Source of the DNA: Bombyx mori
Taxonomy: Eukaryota; Arthropoda; Insecta; Lepidoptera; Bombycidae
Direction of reading: 5' to 3'
NCBI RefSeq assembly: GCF_030269925.1
Contig: NC_085124.1
Location: 14,260,001-14,324,000, forward strand
Length of the DNA: 64,000 nucleotides
Shown one piece after another: positions 10,710 through 21,690 of this stretch (its first letter is position 1; each line of letters opens with the position of its first letter). The position numbers and the translations under genes are program-made. The notes under the pieces were generated by a model. The model saw only the letters and a program-made list of their open reading frames with translations, had not been told where the DNA came from and did no database searches.

Positions 10710-10830
10710 AAATAAACAATTTATTATTATTAACAAAAAGTCAAATCAAAATAATTTAACATTAATCAACTGACACAGTAGAACAGATCTTCCAATGCGC
10801 TTGAAGGAGGCACAGTTCCCAAGATACTGG
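10710..10830 (-). repeat. Dispersed repeat shared with 49832-49932
   Basis: About 100 bp matching 49832-49932 closely, including AGTAGAACAGATCTTCCAA and CGCTTGAAGGAGGCACAGT. On the minus strand it runs into a TTTGTTAATAATAATAAA-like tail, so it is probably the 3' end of a LINE. Family not identified. Confidence 0.65.
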
Positions 10831-10834
10831 CTAA

Positions 10835-11279
10835 ATATCAAAAGACCTTGATTCGACTAGACGTTTGTGTGACCAATATATCCTTGAAATATTCCTAGAC
10901 GTATAATATCTTTAAAATATCTTAATCCATTTGGCGAAATTGTGAAATTAATAAATTTGGAGATTACTGAAAAATATCCCAATAATTTATTAATAATTTT
11001 CTTAAGTTTTCAAATAAAGCCTTCAAATTAAACTCTTTGAATTTCAGAGCTTAGCGTATTGTATTACATCGACAATCATTGTTTAACAGCTGCTGAACTA
11101 GATATTACTTCTTCTGTTAATAAATAATTTTCCAAATCTTTTACCGGTACAGAAAATTCCAAAAGAACACTTGAGTAATTGTTGAAAACAAAAATATTCT
11201 AGAAACAATCTCAAATTAGACGTCGTTTGAAGTGAGACGCAAAAATATCTGTCAGTTTCCCGGTGGTTCCTCGCTCTAT
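10835..11279. other. Unassigned spacer
   Basis: AT-rich non-coding DNA, nothing recognisable. Confidence 0.45.
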
Positions 11280-11345
11280 GCGTCTATTCGACCCCTAGAG
11301 GGGGGGCGGGCGGGGTGAGGGCGTACCTGCGCCGGCCTGGGCACG
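11280..11345. promoter_or_regulatory. GC-rich island, possible promoter or first exon
   Basis: A sharp GC- and G-rich patch (GAGGGGGGGCGGGCGGGG, then a GTGAGG that could be a splice donor, then GCGCCGGCC) in otherwise AT-rich DNA. It might be an untranslated first exon; no TATA box or coding sequence supports this. Confidence 0.25.
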
Positions 11346-13020
11346 TATTGATTATCCAAGCCTCTTCACTTTCACAATGTTTTAATGCTTCGCGTGAAAT
11401 TCGTGTGTCTATTTTAGATGTCGATATTTTCTGCGTTATGATGATGACGATGTTCAATCATTGGTGGTTAGTTATAGATTTATTCATTGGTTATGTCTTT
11501 ATTGTAGCATGCAGTAGTAGTATCAAGCGACGGATTTTTTCGAAGAACTGTTACTACTACTTACTATTTATTGAATGTACAGCCAAAATTGTTACATTAA
11601 ATTCTTAACATGAGACAATTGGATTCTGATGTGTGACAAAACCGGCACACTTTCAAGTAACATCGTACATCAGTTTCGTTGTAAATTACGCTTTATAATT
11701 TACATACAGCAGACAGTGTATATTGGACTATGGCGTTTTAATAATATTGTGATTATCGTTTGATTTTGAAATTATTTTAAGATGAATTGCGTGTAAAAAT
11801 TGTAATTAAAATCTTTGGGCTCAAACATGGCAGGATCTATTCAGGCACTAATCCTAGTTTGAAGGGTGGGATTCTATAATACATTAGAGGTTTTGACCTT
11901 ATACCTCAATATTTCGTTACTAATGTAAAATAGAAATGTGTGTACAGTGACCTAAAAAAAAATCAAGAAACGGCTCCTTGCTTTGATTTCTCCAAAATAC
12001 CAAGATGTAGGTTGACATTTAAAATTCTATATTTAGCATTGGGTACACAGAAAAATAATGGCGGTCGTATTAGGGCAAAGTTCAGGGTGGTGTTGCCGAA
12101 AACAATCTAATGAAATCTGAACTGAGTGGTTCGACGTTGGGCGTGACAAAATGCTTAATAATAAATTCTTTTGCCATAATATATTCATGTTGTAATAATA
12201 TAAGTCTTTTCGGTAGTGGCCATGTCAATAATCTTAAAAATCCAGGCCGTCATTCTATCGTGTGTATTCACACTTGTACTGTTGAAATTTTAACAAATGC
12301 GGAGATTAAAGAAATTGTCAATTGTAATGAAGAATTTTGTGGGTATAGGCTAGTAAATGTCGGAGAGTGATCTAAAACTATTGGGTATTATAACCCATTT
12401 GTACTTGGAACGCTAATCATCTTCAAGCTTCAAAGTTATGTAATAACTATTGTTGTAGAATTTTAGAATACCGTTCATCATATCGTCGTATATTTGTACA
12501 TGTTTTTGTTAAGTTTTAATTGTAAGATGTAGAAAATTCTCGATAGATTCTACCAGTAAAATAAATATATAAATTAATAAATATTCGAATCATTCTCTTT
12601 CAACCCCTCCAAATATGTGTATCGCCACAGAGCTTTATTAGCCGATTTGAATTGTTCAATATGCATATTGTCGTTATTATTCTTCTTAAAAAAGAAAGAC
12701 ACGTTAGACTAAGAAAAATTGGGATATCTGTAACATAAAAGAGCGCATTAAGCGAGCCCTCCTGATTTTTCGATTCGAACATTCGCGAACGTAATTCGCA
12801 CGAGCATAACATAATGCTGCATTACATCAAGTTGAAACGTTCATTTCCTGTTACGTAATGACGTAGATTTAAACAGATTACGTTGCTTGTCTGTCTCGTT
12901 CCATCTTCCTTTGATAAGTTAGTAAGTCTTTTAGCTTTTATTCGATAAGTTCTTCTGCGGCGTACAACGTGGGTTGCCTTCGAAAGCGAAACAAGATAAT
13001 CGTCTAGTAGGGTATTTAAG
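11346..13020. other. Unassigned spacer
   Basis: Long AT-rich stretch. Frames at 11315-11608, 12110-12370 (plus) and 12600-12812 (minus) have no motif, signal peptide or splice context that would support a gene. Confidence 0.45.
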
Positions 13021-13021
13021 T

Positions 13022-13267
13022 ATATATATTTTTTTATTGCTTAGATGGGTGGACGAGCTCACAGCCCACCTGGTGTTAAGTGGTCACTGGAGCCCATAGG
13101 CATTTACAACGTAAATGTGCCACCCACCTTGAGATGTAAGTTCTAAGGTCTCAGTATAGTTACAACGGCTGCCCCACCCTTCAAGCCGAAACGCATTATT
13201 GCTTCACGCCAGAAATAGGCGGGGTAGTGGTACCTATGCGGACTCACAAGAGGTCCTACCACCAGTA
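13022..13267 (-). mobile_element. Bm1 SINE, 5'-truncated
   Basis: Body and tail of Bm1 in reverse, ending at the ACTGGTGGTAGGACCTC junction. The tRNA-like head is missing. Confidence 0.9.
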
Positions 13268-13289
13268 AAATATTTCAAAAGACAAGTAT

Positions 13290-13440
13290 ATGGCCTGGTC
13301 TGCCACGGCTATCATCATTATCATCTCAGCCTGTCCATTGTCTATTGCTGAACATAGGTCTCGATTGATTCTTGATTTCCAGTGCGGCCGGTCCGTTGCA
13401 ACCTGCATGCAACCACGACTATGGTGCTCTGTAAAGCTAA
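13290..13440 (-). mobile_element. RTE-type LINE 3' remnant
   Basis: The minus strand reads QVATDRPHWKSRINRD and then AIDNGQAEMIMMIAV, a C-terminal pattern common at the ends of RTE-type LINEs. It abuts the Bm1 at 13022-13267. Only about 150 bp remain. Confidence 0.6.
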
Positions 13441-14750
13441 AAAACGTCAACTTTGTCAAACATTTTATTTTACTTCTCAAACAAAATACCAATACCTACT
13501 TGTGGCTTTAAAAATTCCGCTAAAATGATGAGTTGAGGCCCAACGGGCCGTACTGTTTAACTGTCCGGGAACAAAATGAGTTTTCAGGAACAATAATCTT
13601 TTAGGGACAATAATAAGTTAAAAAACCGCTCCTACGTAATATCGCGCCGGTCTGGCCCCGAAACGGGCGGTACGTGACCCGCGTTTTAATGGCCACCATC
13701 TTTTAGGGTACCGTGTGTGATTTTAAATAGTATCTCTTTTTTGTGGGAGTTTTTTTTTAAAATAAGTTATTCGAATTTGATTTAATTATCTTCTTTGGAC
13801 AGAGCGAAAGAAAGATTATTGTTGGACCAATGTGACTCATTGTTTTTTTTTAATGCAGTAAAAGGGGAGACGGGAAACATACCTGTGTGTTTGGTGGTCA
13901 CTATAAAGATAACAATGTAATCAGGGTCGAACTACAAGTATTACTAGTATATGATATAATTGTATAATAGTATGACCACTGATATTGGTAGTGGGAACCG
14001 TAATACATAGGTCTTGTGAGTGATAGCCGATAAGAGATAGTTATCATGATTATTTGTAGTAGGAGATTTGTAGAGTAGATGTTCGCGACAGAACCACAAA
14101 ATATTAATGTAACAAGCAAAACTAAAGCTATGTGTTCGGTATGAAAGTGGAGATCGAGTCTGTACATCTGAGAAATGGAGACAATTTAATTCATAGAAAT
14201 TGTCTTGTCTGTTAACAAATATTGTTATGTACAATAATTGGTTACAATAATTCACACTTCCATTTTATGTCTCAAGAAGACGGTGAAGGTTCTGTGAGGT
14301 CCATTGGGGACTTAACATGAAGCAGGGCTGACCGTTTAGGACAAAAAAATCTGACAAAAATTTGTTTAAAGTTGATATAAAGGTTAGATTTGGAATATTT
14401 AATGTATTGACTTTGGAAATGCAATGAAAACTACCAAATTAAAATGAAGCGTTAATGGCCTAGTAGGTAAGATGCACAGAGCCAGTTTACTACGATCCAA
14501 ATCTGATATTAACACAAGCTATTCAAAGGCTCAAAACATTCACTAGATTTTTTAATTTTAAGTATTAAAGTAAATGATTCGTAAACCCGCAATGTAATGC
14601 AAAGCTGGCAGTCGTACATTGCGTTCCTTCGGCATCGATAAATTCGCTGAGACTGAGACTTTCAACTCAGCAATGTAATAACAAAAAGGTACCTTTTATT
14701 TTTATTTGTCAGGGCTGCCATCGCTCTCCTTTTCCTAGTATAAATACACA
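13441..14750. other. Unassigned spacer
   Basis: Non-coding. A moderately GC-rich patch lies at 13640-13690. Frames at 13901-14255 on the minus strand overlap one another in different phases and show no family motif. Confidence 0.45.
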
Positions 14751-14751
14751 C

Positions 14752-15035
14752 ATATGAGTCGTCTATTATCAAAGGTGGCAATCTGTGCATTTGGACAAAA
14801 AAATGTCATTGATATGTCAATACAGATTGATTTGAATATAATCGTCTCCTTTAAAGAATACGGTTCAAAACCTGCATTAAATAAAGGTTAATACTTAACC
14901 TGTTATTTATCTAAGATGTCGATCAGAAGAGTTTTGTGACTGCCAATGGAATACAAAGTCAATAATTCGTTTTTCTGATTTACCAATAATTGTCCAAAAG
15001 TCACATTGCCGGCTTTGATAATAGTCGACTCATAT
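14752..15035. mobile_element. Inverted-repeat (MITE-like) element, ~284 bp
   Basis: The ends form an imperfect inverted repeat of about 45 bp. The left arm (14752-14798) starts ATATGAGTCG and continues CTATTATCAAAG, GGCAAT and TTTGGACAA. The right arm (14990-15035) is its reverse complement with a few mismatches. The interior has no frame of useful length. The octamer TATAAATA occurs near both ends (14740-14747 and just after the right end) but does not sit at equivalent positions, so the target duplication is unresolved. It looks like a non-autonomous DNA transposon. Confidence 0.7.
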
Positions 15036-15546
15036 ATAAATAGAATAAGAATCCTTTAACATCGAAACGCCCTCGGAACAAGTGCTCATGTAGCAACGGT
15101 CACTTAAACCAATCATTTACTTAAACTTCGCCTGCAGACTTCGGTACCGTCGTGTTAGGGACGAAAGGACTTCACATATTGTGTACTAGTGGGCCTTTGT
15201 ACTGTTTCTACACAGATAAGTAAGATAACAGTATGAAACAGCTACTTTAGAACGATTATTTGAGGTTTAATTGAAACTATTTTTTCAATAATTTTTTAAA
15301 TTTTTGAATACTCTTTGAAATAATTATCGAATATTTACGATTTACAGGTCACGGACGACTAAGTTGTTTTGTTCGTCAACATTTGAATATTACACTAACT
15401 ACCTTCTATTTTATTATGAAAAGCATTGCTAGGCTTTTATCTTTTACTTCACACACAACAAATTAACAGTATCTTGAGGTTTGGCAGTTTTCGAGACGTC
15501 TGAGATACGACTCACGGAACCCGAAGAAAACTACTATATTTCATGT
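15036..15546. other. Unassigned spacer
   Basis: AT-rich non-coding sequence with no recognisable element. Confidence 0.45.
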
Positions 15547-15728
15547 TTTTATTATTGCTTAGATAGATGGACGAGCTCATCGCCCACATATTGTTGAGTG
15601 GTTGCCGAAGCCCATAGACATCTACAACGTCATTGCCGTCACACACCTTGAGACATGAGTGTAGGTAGAGCCTCAGTTTTTACAGTATAACAGCTGCCCC
15701 GCACTTCGAGCCGAAACTCATTACTGCT
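15547..15728 (-). mobile_element. Diverged Bm1 SINE, truncated
   Basis: Reverse-strand Bm1 tail and mid-body with many substitutions (for example ATATTGTTGAGTGG for the usual CTGGTGTTAAGTGG). An older copy, cut off near ATTACTGCTTG. Confidence 0.8.
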
Positions 15729-15729
15729 T

Positions 15730-16680
15730 GTGTCTTGGTCACTCAACAATATTGGCAAGCCAAGGTATCATTGTTGTTTATTTAAGGATGATGGCATTTA
15801 ATCCAATTCAAATTCGATCTCATCTCTCAATGCGCCATTTAGTTTCGGGTTCCGGAATGAGCAAAAAAGTAATAGGCCGCGTGTCTTTCTGCCCATTTAT
15901 AGGTAAAATTACAGTGTAAAGTTACTGTACCGTATCTCTCTTACAGTAGCGTGTCCAAACTATCAGCAATACATCGGCCGACCCCCCATCGCTACGTGAC
16001 GGTACGGGGCGGCCGTGACCCCCCGACTACCCTCTAAATAGATAAATTTTATTATCCATAGAACTGCGTACTTGTCTAAGTGCAGATAAACGAATGAAGA
16101 TTTCTTGGAAATCTAATTGTACTTATAGATTATTGCGGATGGCTGTAGGTCCATTGCCCGCGTGTCCTGGCCACTTCTGGCCTGTTTTTTATCTTCTTCG
16201 ATCAATAATAAAAAAGACGTTAGAGTGAGTTAGCGAAACAGAATGGTGACCACATTGGAGTGACGGAAATCACGCGATCAAAACAAGAGTGAACACAATT
16301 GAATTAATGACGGCAGAGAAATTGAGAAATAACGTATAATTGAAAACCTTCTCTTCAAATAAGTTAAAAATAAATAAAACCCTTCAGATACGTTTGTTTG
16401 TTCGAGTTATATCCCTCCCACGATGTTTGTCTGAGAGCTACGTTTATCAGACTGAGTTGAGAACGTAGACAATAAAAATATAATAAATCGAGTGGTTTTA
16501 ACAAAAGTGTATGTCATAGAACATTTCGCGGTCGTCATTGCGGAGCATGGCTGGGTGCCACTGGTCGTCAAATAAAGACTACTCAAGCAGTGAGAAATCC
16601 TAGCTCAAATCTCTGAGTCTTGGCCGTAACAAAGATCTTTTTAAATACAAGATTTTATGCTTTTTATGTCTACCCCCATT
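15730..16680. other. Unassigned spacer with a GC-rich patch
   Basis: No gene recognised. A GC-rich patch at 15975-16030 repeats GGCCG...ACCCCCC twice. The 63-residue frame at 15728-15919 has no motif. Confidence 0.4.
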
Positions 16681-16689
16681 TAGACGTAA

Positions 16690-17013
16690 TATCTCGATTC
16701 GTTTTTGGAAACATAGCGTAGCGGCAATAGCTCTCTAGACCTCCCGCCATCGGAGCGGAGTTCATCCATATTATCTGGAACCGCTGCGTTCATCGACAGT
16801 GCGTTTCCAAAGATCTTTGTTGCCACGTACCATCCGGCTTTGGAACGAACTCCCCGCTATGACATGTCCTTCTTCAAACGACGCTTGCGGAGAGTACTTA
16901 ACGATAGGCAGCGGCTTGGCTCTGCCCCTGGCATTGCTGACGTCCATGAGCGACGGTGACCACTTGCCATCAGGTGGGCCGTATGCTCGTCTGCCTACAA
17001 AGGCAATAAAAAA
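16690..17013 (+). mobile_element. Jockey-type LINE 3' end (family B)
   Basis: Encodes the C-terminal end of a Jockey-clade ORF2: VRFQRSLLPRTIRLWNELP, then, after a frameshift, RYDMSFFKRRLRRVL. A conserved 3' UTR follows (GGCAGCGGCTTGGCTCTGCC, then CAGGTGGGCCGTATGCTCGT) and an (A)n tail after CAATAAAA. This copy shows which LINE the five other family-B tails in the window derive from (19585, 22338, 30452, 44922, 54336). Pseudogenised. Confidence 0.8.
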
Positions 17014-17281
17014 AAGATATGCCGTACTTGAATTGTTATTTTCTTTTGGACTCGAGGACTGTTTTCGGTGAAATTAAAAGATGTTTATTTTTTGAGATAC
17101 CAGTTGTCGTGTTTATTCTGAATTAGCAATCGTACAGTTTTATAGGATAGTGGGGTCAGGGAATAATATTCTTATCCAATTGCAACCGCACGCATTTCTA
17201 GCGTCACAAACAGCTCGATTCTAATAGGTAGTGAAAATTTACACAATAATATTAATATAATAAAAGCAATAACAACGTCGC

Positions 17282-17610
17282 CCAAAACACGTCATCTCGG
17301 ATCCTCCCGATCCACTAACGGTGCTTCTAGGTACTTCAAACACCGGTTACCGTTCTCGTCGAACCCGTCGCTTGCGACGAAGGGCTCGACGAGTAAATTA
17401 ACTCTCAGACACAGCCCACTGAGTTTCTCGCCGGATCTTCTCAGTGGGTCGCGATTCCGATTCGGTGGTAGATTCTGCGAAGCACGACTCTTGCTAGCGT
17501 TCGTGTTAGCATCGTCGTCAGGTTTAAGCCCCGTGAGCTCACCTACTAGTTACGGTTACGCTGGAATAGCCTCTCTAGGCTACCAGATTAGGTAGGAAAA
17601 AAAATAATAC
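17282..17610 (+). mobile_element. Jockey-type LINE 3' UTR (family A)
   Basis: Contains the family-A 3' landmarks: a CGTCGAACC...GGGCTCGACGAG palindrome, CCCACTGAGTTTCTCGCC, CGATTCCGATTC and a terminal GCCTCT(C)TAGGCTA..TTAGGTAGG before a poly-A tail. The middle part is shared with the 3' end of the LINE at 57843-59813, so it is probably a related Jockey-type family. Confidence 0.75.
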
Positions 17611-17831
17611 AGATATAATAATTTCAAGGATCGTTATCGTCAGATGCGTGAACACGTAGTATTTATCCAAAAACGTTGCATAATTATTATCTTGTCTCAT
17701 TGTCTCCTATAATTAGACCACCGAGGCACCGACTTTCTGGTGTCGACCTAGGCAGGATGGGTACTCAACATAAAGCGCGGTTTGCGTTCTTAGTTCATAA
17801 AAGTGATGGCGCAATCTTTTTTATACATATA

Positions 17832-18081
17832 CTAGCTGTACCTGTCCGCTTCGCTGGGCATTTAGAATTAACATTATTATTTCTCACCCCCACAAAGATT
17901 TTCATCATTAACGCCCCCGCAACTGGTGTAGAGAGTCCAACACTCATATAAATATTAGCCTATCCATTAAGTACCTGTATTTTCTACATGGATACCATGT
18001 TTCAAGTCAATCGGGTGCATGGTTCAGTAGTTATAACGGAACATCCGTAAAAACCACTGTAGATTTATATATTAGTGTAGA
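17832..18081 (-). mobile_element. Helitron-type element, 250 bp
   Basis: On the minus strand it begins TCTACACTAATATATAAA and ends GGACAGGTACAGCTAG. The base before the TC is A and the base after the CTAG is T, the expected A|T target with no target duplication. Interior non-coding; a non-autonomous copy. Confidence 0.7.
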
Positions 18082-18600
18082 TAATCATATGGAATTTTCT
18101 AACAGGGGTTAAACAATAATAAGATACTTAATTGCGTTTTCTGTATAATATTAAGAAAACAACATTTAAAGACTTTATTTTTCACAAATGATTTTACACA
18201 GTATTCTTGAATTAAATAAAACTGAACTCGTCTTTTTTCTCAATGATAGAGAGTTCAGTCAATCTATAAAAGAAAAATCCTTTTTTTAAACTAAAAAGGT
18301 TTTATATAAAAATTACATAAATAAGGTTTTTTTTCTATACACATATTCAACATACAGAACATCTCTGTTACAGATGTTAATTCACGTAATTTTAGTTTTT
18401 AATTATATTAAAAACTGTCTGGAAAAAAAAACAATTTTTGATTCATTAAAACATTTAGTATCATGATACTCGGTTAATTAGATTATTCCGTTCGGAGCGT
18501 AACCTGAGCGCGATATCGAGTGCCCTCGTAAACTAAATCAGCTTAAGCCTGAATTAAATTTCATATTATTTATTAAGCTTTGTGCTTAGTTAACGGTGCT
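18082..18600. other. Unassigned AT-rich spacer
   Basis: Runs of A and T, no gene or repeat recognised. Confidence 0.45.
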
Positions 18601-18603
18601 AAC

Positions 18604-18870
18604 GGCCGTCTGGTGTAGTGGTAAGTGACATGGTCACTACACAAGGGGGTCGCGGGTTCGAATCCCGCCAAGGGAAGATATTTCTATGATAAATATAAAT
18701 GTCTTTTCCAGGGTTATGGATGTATATTAAATATATGTATGTGTATAATAAAAATCTTACATTTATTTCCGTTATCTGGTACCTGTAACACAAGTTCTTT
18801 ACGAACTTATCACGGGACCAGTTAACGTGGCGTGACTGTTAGTAAATATTTATTTATATTATTTATATTT
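18604..18870 (+). mobile_element. tRNA-derived SINE, second family
   Basis: The head resembles a tRNA with an A-box-like TGGTGTAGTGG (18611-18621) and a perfect B box GGTTCGAATCC (18655-18665). It continues into a body with CACAAGTTCTTTACGAACTT, TCACGGGACCAG and a (TATTTAT)n-like tail. This head-body-tail order matches tRNA-derived SINEs seen across Lepidoptera and differs from Bm1. It is not a tRNA gene: the acceptor stem does not close and it runs on into SINE body. Confidence 0.75.
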
Positions 18871-19580
18871 ATATTTAGTTATAAGTCTGCTTAGTAGTAC
18901 CTACTTTATTTTTAACGAAAAACATTTTTCGAAATATAACGTTCCGCTGTTGGAATTAGTTGATGAAATGAAGGTAACTGACCGCGTAATGCTTAGGGTA
19001 GAGTCTGTTGCCTAATAGAGTTTTCATAATGTATTTTTTTTTTATATTTTGTTTTTTTTATTATATTGAAGTGAAAACTTCTTTAGAATCGTTGTGATTT
19101 CAAACCGGATGCAACGGAAAAAACGACAGGTAAGAAACACAAATACAAAAATGTGTAGGATGAAGCCAGCAAAGAATGAGACAGAAATATACATACTATT
19201 TAATACAGCGCCATCTGTGAGATTTTTTAATACTAACGTGTGTATGAAAGCTCTTGTAGTGAATTTTAATTTAGGATTATACGTGAAATTAAAATATCAA
19301 TTCACAGAGGGCGCTACCTTACAATTATTTACTAATGACAAAATTTTACATATACTTAAGACGTTTAGGATAATTGTATTTTAATTTTGGAAGGTTTCAC
19401 TTCTACCATGTGTGAATTGCACACATTTTGTTTTTTTTAATTAGGCTAGCTTTAATCAAAGACGTACTAAGCTGCCTATTATCTATTGAAAATTTTAGAT
19501 TTCTTAAATAAATACCAAAATTTAACTGAACTATTTTTAATACACTTCCAGAACGTACGATTTTTAATATACTGGAGAGT
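18871..19580. other. Unassigned spacer with a small inverted repeat
   Basis: A 14-bp near-perfect inverted repeat, AGCGCCATCTGTGA at 19207-19220 against TCACAGAGGGCGCT at 19302-19315, bounds about 110 bp and might mark a tiny transposon. The 96-residue frame at 19094-19384 spans it and has no motif. Confidence 0.4.
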
Positions 19581-19584
19581 TTAA

Positions 19585-19692
19585 GCGGTAGGCAGCGGCT
19601 TGGGTCTGCTCCTGGCATTGCTGAAGTCCATGGGTGACGGTAAATACTCACCATCAGGTGGGCCGTATGCTTGTCTGCCTACAAGGGTAAAA
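19585..19692 (+). mobile_element. Jockey-type LINE tail (family B)
   Basis: Only the last ~105 bases of family B remain (GGCAGCGGCTTGGGTCTGC to the tail). See 16690-17013 for the copy that retains coding sequence. Confidence 0.8.
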
Positions 19693-19894
19693 AAAAACTA
19701 CGCCACACTTGAACTTTTCCGATTATGATAGTTCCTTCCAAACAAATAATCTTAGAGCTCGAAGATCGAACATATTTAACAAAGCTACTCATTACGATCG
19801 AAAACCAATGCTAGAACCGTTGGTACAGTAGCCAGACCACTAACCACTAGTCCAGACGATCTATAAATTTTTCTAATTGTTTTTTTTTCTTTTC

Positions 19895-20265
19895 TTACCT
19901 AAGCTTGAGAGGCTATGTCAACGTTACCTAACAAGTAGGTGAGCTCATGGGGCTCAAACTGGTGCTAGAACCGTCTTGTGAGTCCGCGCGGTTAGGTACC
20001 ACCACCCTGCCTATATCTGCCGTGAAGCAGTAATATGTTTCGGTTTGAAGAGTGGGGCAGCCGTTGTTACTATACTTGAGACCTTAGAACTTATATCTCA
20101 AGGTGGGTGGCGCATTTACTTTGTAGATGTCTATGGGCTTAACTAGCCACTTAATACCAGGTGGGCTGTAAGCTCGTCCACCCATCTTAGCAAAAAAAAA
20201 AAGAAACCTGATGACGTTGCTAACACTAACCCTACCAAGAGCAGTGTTTCGCCGAATCTACTATC
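19895..20265 (-). mobile_element. Family-A LINE fragment split by a Bm1
   Basis: Reverse-strand family-A tail sequence (GAGAGGCTAT, then AGGTGAGCTCATGGGGCTC) runs to 19957. It resumes after the intervening Bm1 at about 20215 (TTGCTAACACTAACCCTA, then AGAATCTACTATC). The order is continuous across the SINE, so the SINE inserted later. Confidence 0.7.
19958..20203 (+). mobile_element. Bm1 SINE nested in a LINE fragment
   Basis: Plus-strand Bm1 body from ACTGGTG to the A-rich tail, without the head. It splits the family-A LINE remnant described for this interval. Confidence 0.88.
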
Positions 20266-20705
20266 TGGGCTAATTGATAGTTTGCTAACGTCGCTAATGT
20301 TCACTATCGCTTAACAAACGGACCTTGTTGAATGGTCTTGTTCATAATCGTCGTAGGAAAACGAAAATAAGATAATTACTCGTTTTTAATGTTGGCCATA
20401 CCGATGACTAACAACAGAGCGATAATAAAGTTCTCGAGGAGTAGATACCGGAGATCTACCGAGGAACGGGCATTTTATTAAATATTTTCGCCCCAACCCC
20501 CTATCGCAGTAGGAGGGGAGAGAAATAACAGGAATGCCGAACGATCGGAGCAACACAGGAGATGCGTTCAAATGAAAATATTAAAAAGTTATTTCGCCTT
20601 TATCATTATTGTACGATGAAATTCTAACATATTCCATGCCGTTTAATATTCATACATTGTTCAATTTGTTTTTTGTGTCACCAATGCGTGGTTGTTGAAA
20701 TTAAT
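20266..20705. other. Unassigned spacer
   Basis: No gene or repeat recognised; the 61-residue minus frame at 20386-20571 has no motif. Confidence 0.45.
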
Positions 20706-20708
20706 CTA

Positions 20709-20982
20709 TCTATATATATAAAAATGAATTGCTGTTCGTCAGTCTCGCTAAAACTCGAGAACGGCTGGACCGATTTGGCTAATTTTGGTCTTGAATTATT
20801 TGTGGAAGTCTAGAGAAAGTTATTAAAATGCTCGGAAATAAATAAAATTAACAATTTTGTTTTTCCATTGATGTGTCACCCGTCGGACGGATTCCTTTTG
20901 TTTGTTTTAAGTTTATTTTATAGAAATGTTTAGGTCTTTTATTTATCGATTGAGGCACTACGATGTCTGCCGGGTCAGGTAG
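20709..20982 (+). mobile_element. Helitron-type element, 'CTCGAGAACGG' family
   Basis: Starts TCTATATATATAAAAATG, carries the conserved CTCGAGAACGGCTGGACCGA and GGAAGTCTAGAGAA blocks, and ends TGCCGGGTCAGGTAG. It is flanked by A on the left and T on the right. The terminal CTAG has mutated to GTAG. Related copies are at 21145, 31166 and 37903. Confidence 0.75.
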
Positions 20983-21144
20983 TAAAGGTTATTGAAAAGA
21001 CCGAATTGCAGTGTGTTTATATACCAAACGCTCAGAAACCTTTCCAAGCTAATAATATTCTATTCGTGTCTTTGTAAATTACACAAGACTTAGTCGCGTC
21101 GTTAGAAAAAATCGTCGCTGTTATTTTATTAAATTATTCATTAA

Positions 21145-21360
21145 TCTTTATAAATATATTTCTTCTGTACGTGTGCTTGCCACTAAACTCTAAACGGCTG
21201 GACCGATTTGAATGATTTTTTTCGTATGCATTTTGGTGGCGCCCTGGATGGTTTAGATTCACCAATGAGCCCGGCAGATGACGCTGCAGTCGGTATCTAG
21301 GTTATTTATCTTTCCTAGAAATAATTTATATGGCAAAACAACGTTTGCCGGGTCAGCTAG
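21145..21360 (+). mobile_element. Helitron-type element, 216 bp
   Basis: Begins TCTTTATAAATATATTTC and ends GTTTGCCGGGTCAGCTAG, with A before and T after. It shares the ACGGCTGGACCGATTTG block and 3' end with the 20709 element 160 bp upstream, but its interior differs, so it is a separate insertion of a sister family. Confidence 0.75.
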
Positions 21361-21369
21361 TTTTATTTA

Positions 21370-21690
21370 AGACAATAAAGATTAAATCAAATTGAATCTG
21401 AAAGTGGCACCTGTGACAGAGAAGCTGAGGAGTGCGCGTTTGGGATGGTATGGACATGTGATGAGACGAAATGAAAATGAGGTTGGTAAGAGAGTGTTAA
21501 TTATGAATGTGGAAGGATATAGAGGAAGAGGTAGACCTAAGAAGAAATAGATAGATTGTGTGAAAGCCGATATGGGTAAGAGGGAAGTGAGCGAAGAAAT
21601 GGTATATGATAGAAGAGTATGGAAGGAGAAAACATGTTGCGCCGACAGGCAGGAGAAGGGCAGGATAATGAAAGACTAAATTGAAGCGAC
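21370..21690 (+). mobile_element. RTE-type LINE, C-terminal end
   Basis: Plus-strand copy of the 8970-9410 family: LGWYGHVMRRNENEV, then RGRGRPKKK, then a stop where the family has W, then VYDRRVWKEKTCC. The internal stop confirms it is dead. Confidence 0.8.

Noticed and set aside
13901..14255. Two overlapping minus-strand frames of about 90-100 residues
   Set aside because: Both use AT-rich sequence in different phases with no conserved motif; expected by chance.
18604..18676. A possible functional tRNA gene
   Set aside because: A- and B-box-like motifs are present but the acceptor arm does not pair, and the sequence continues into a SINE body with an AT-rich tail.
19094..19384. 96-residue plus-strand frame
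   Set aside because: No motif, no splice context, and it spans a small inverted repeat.
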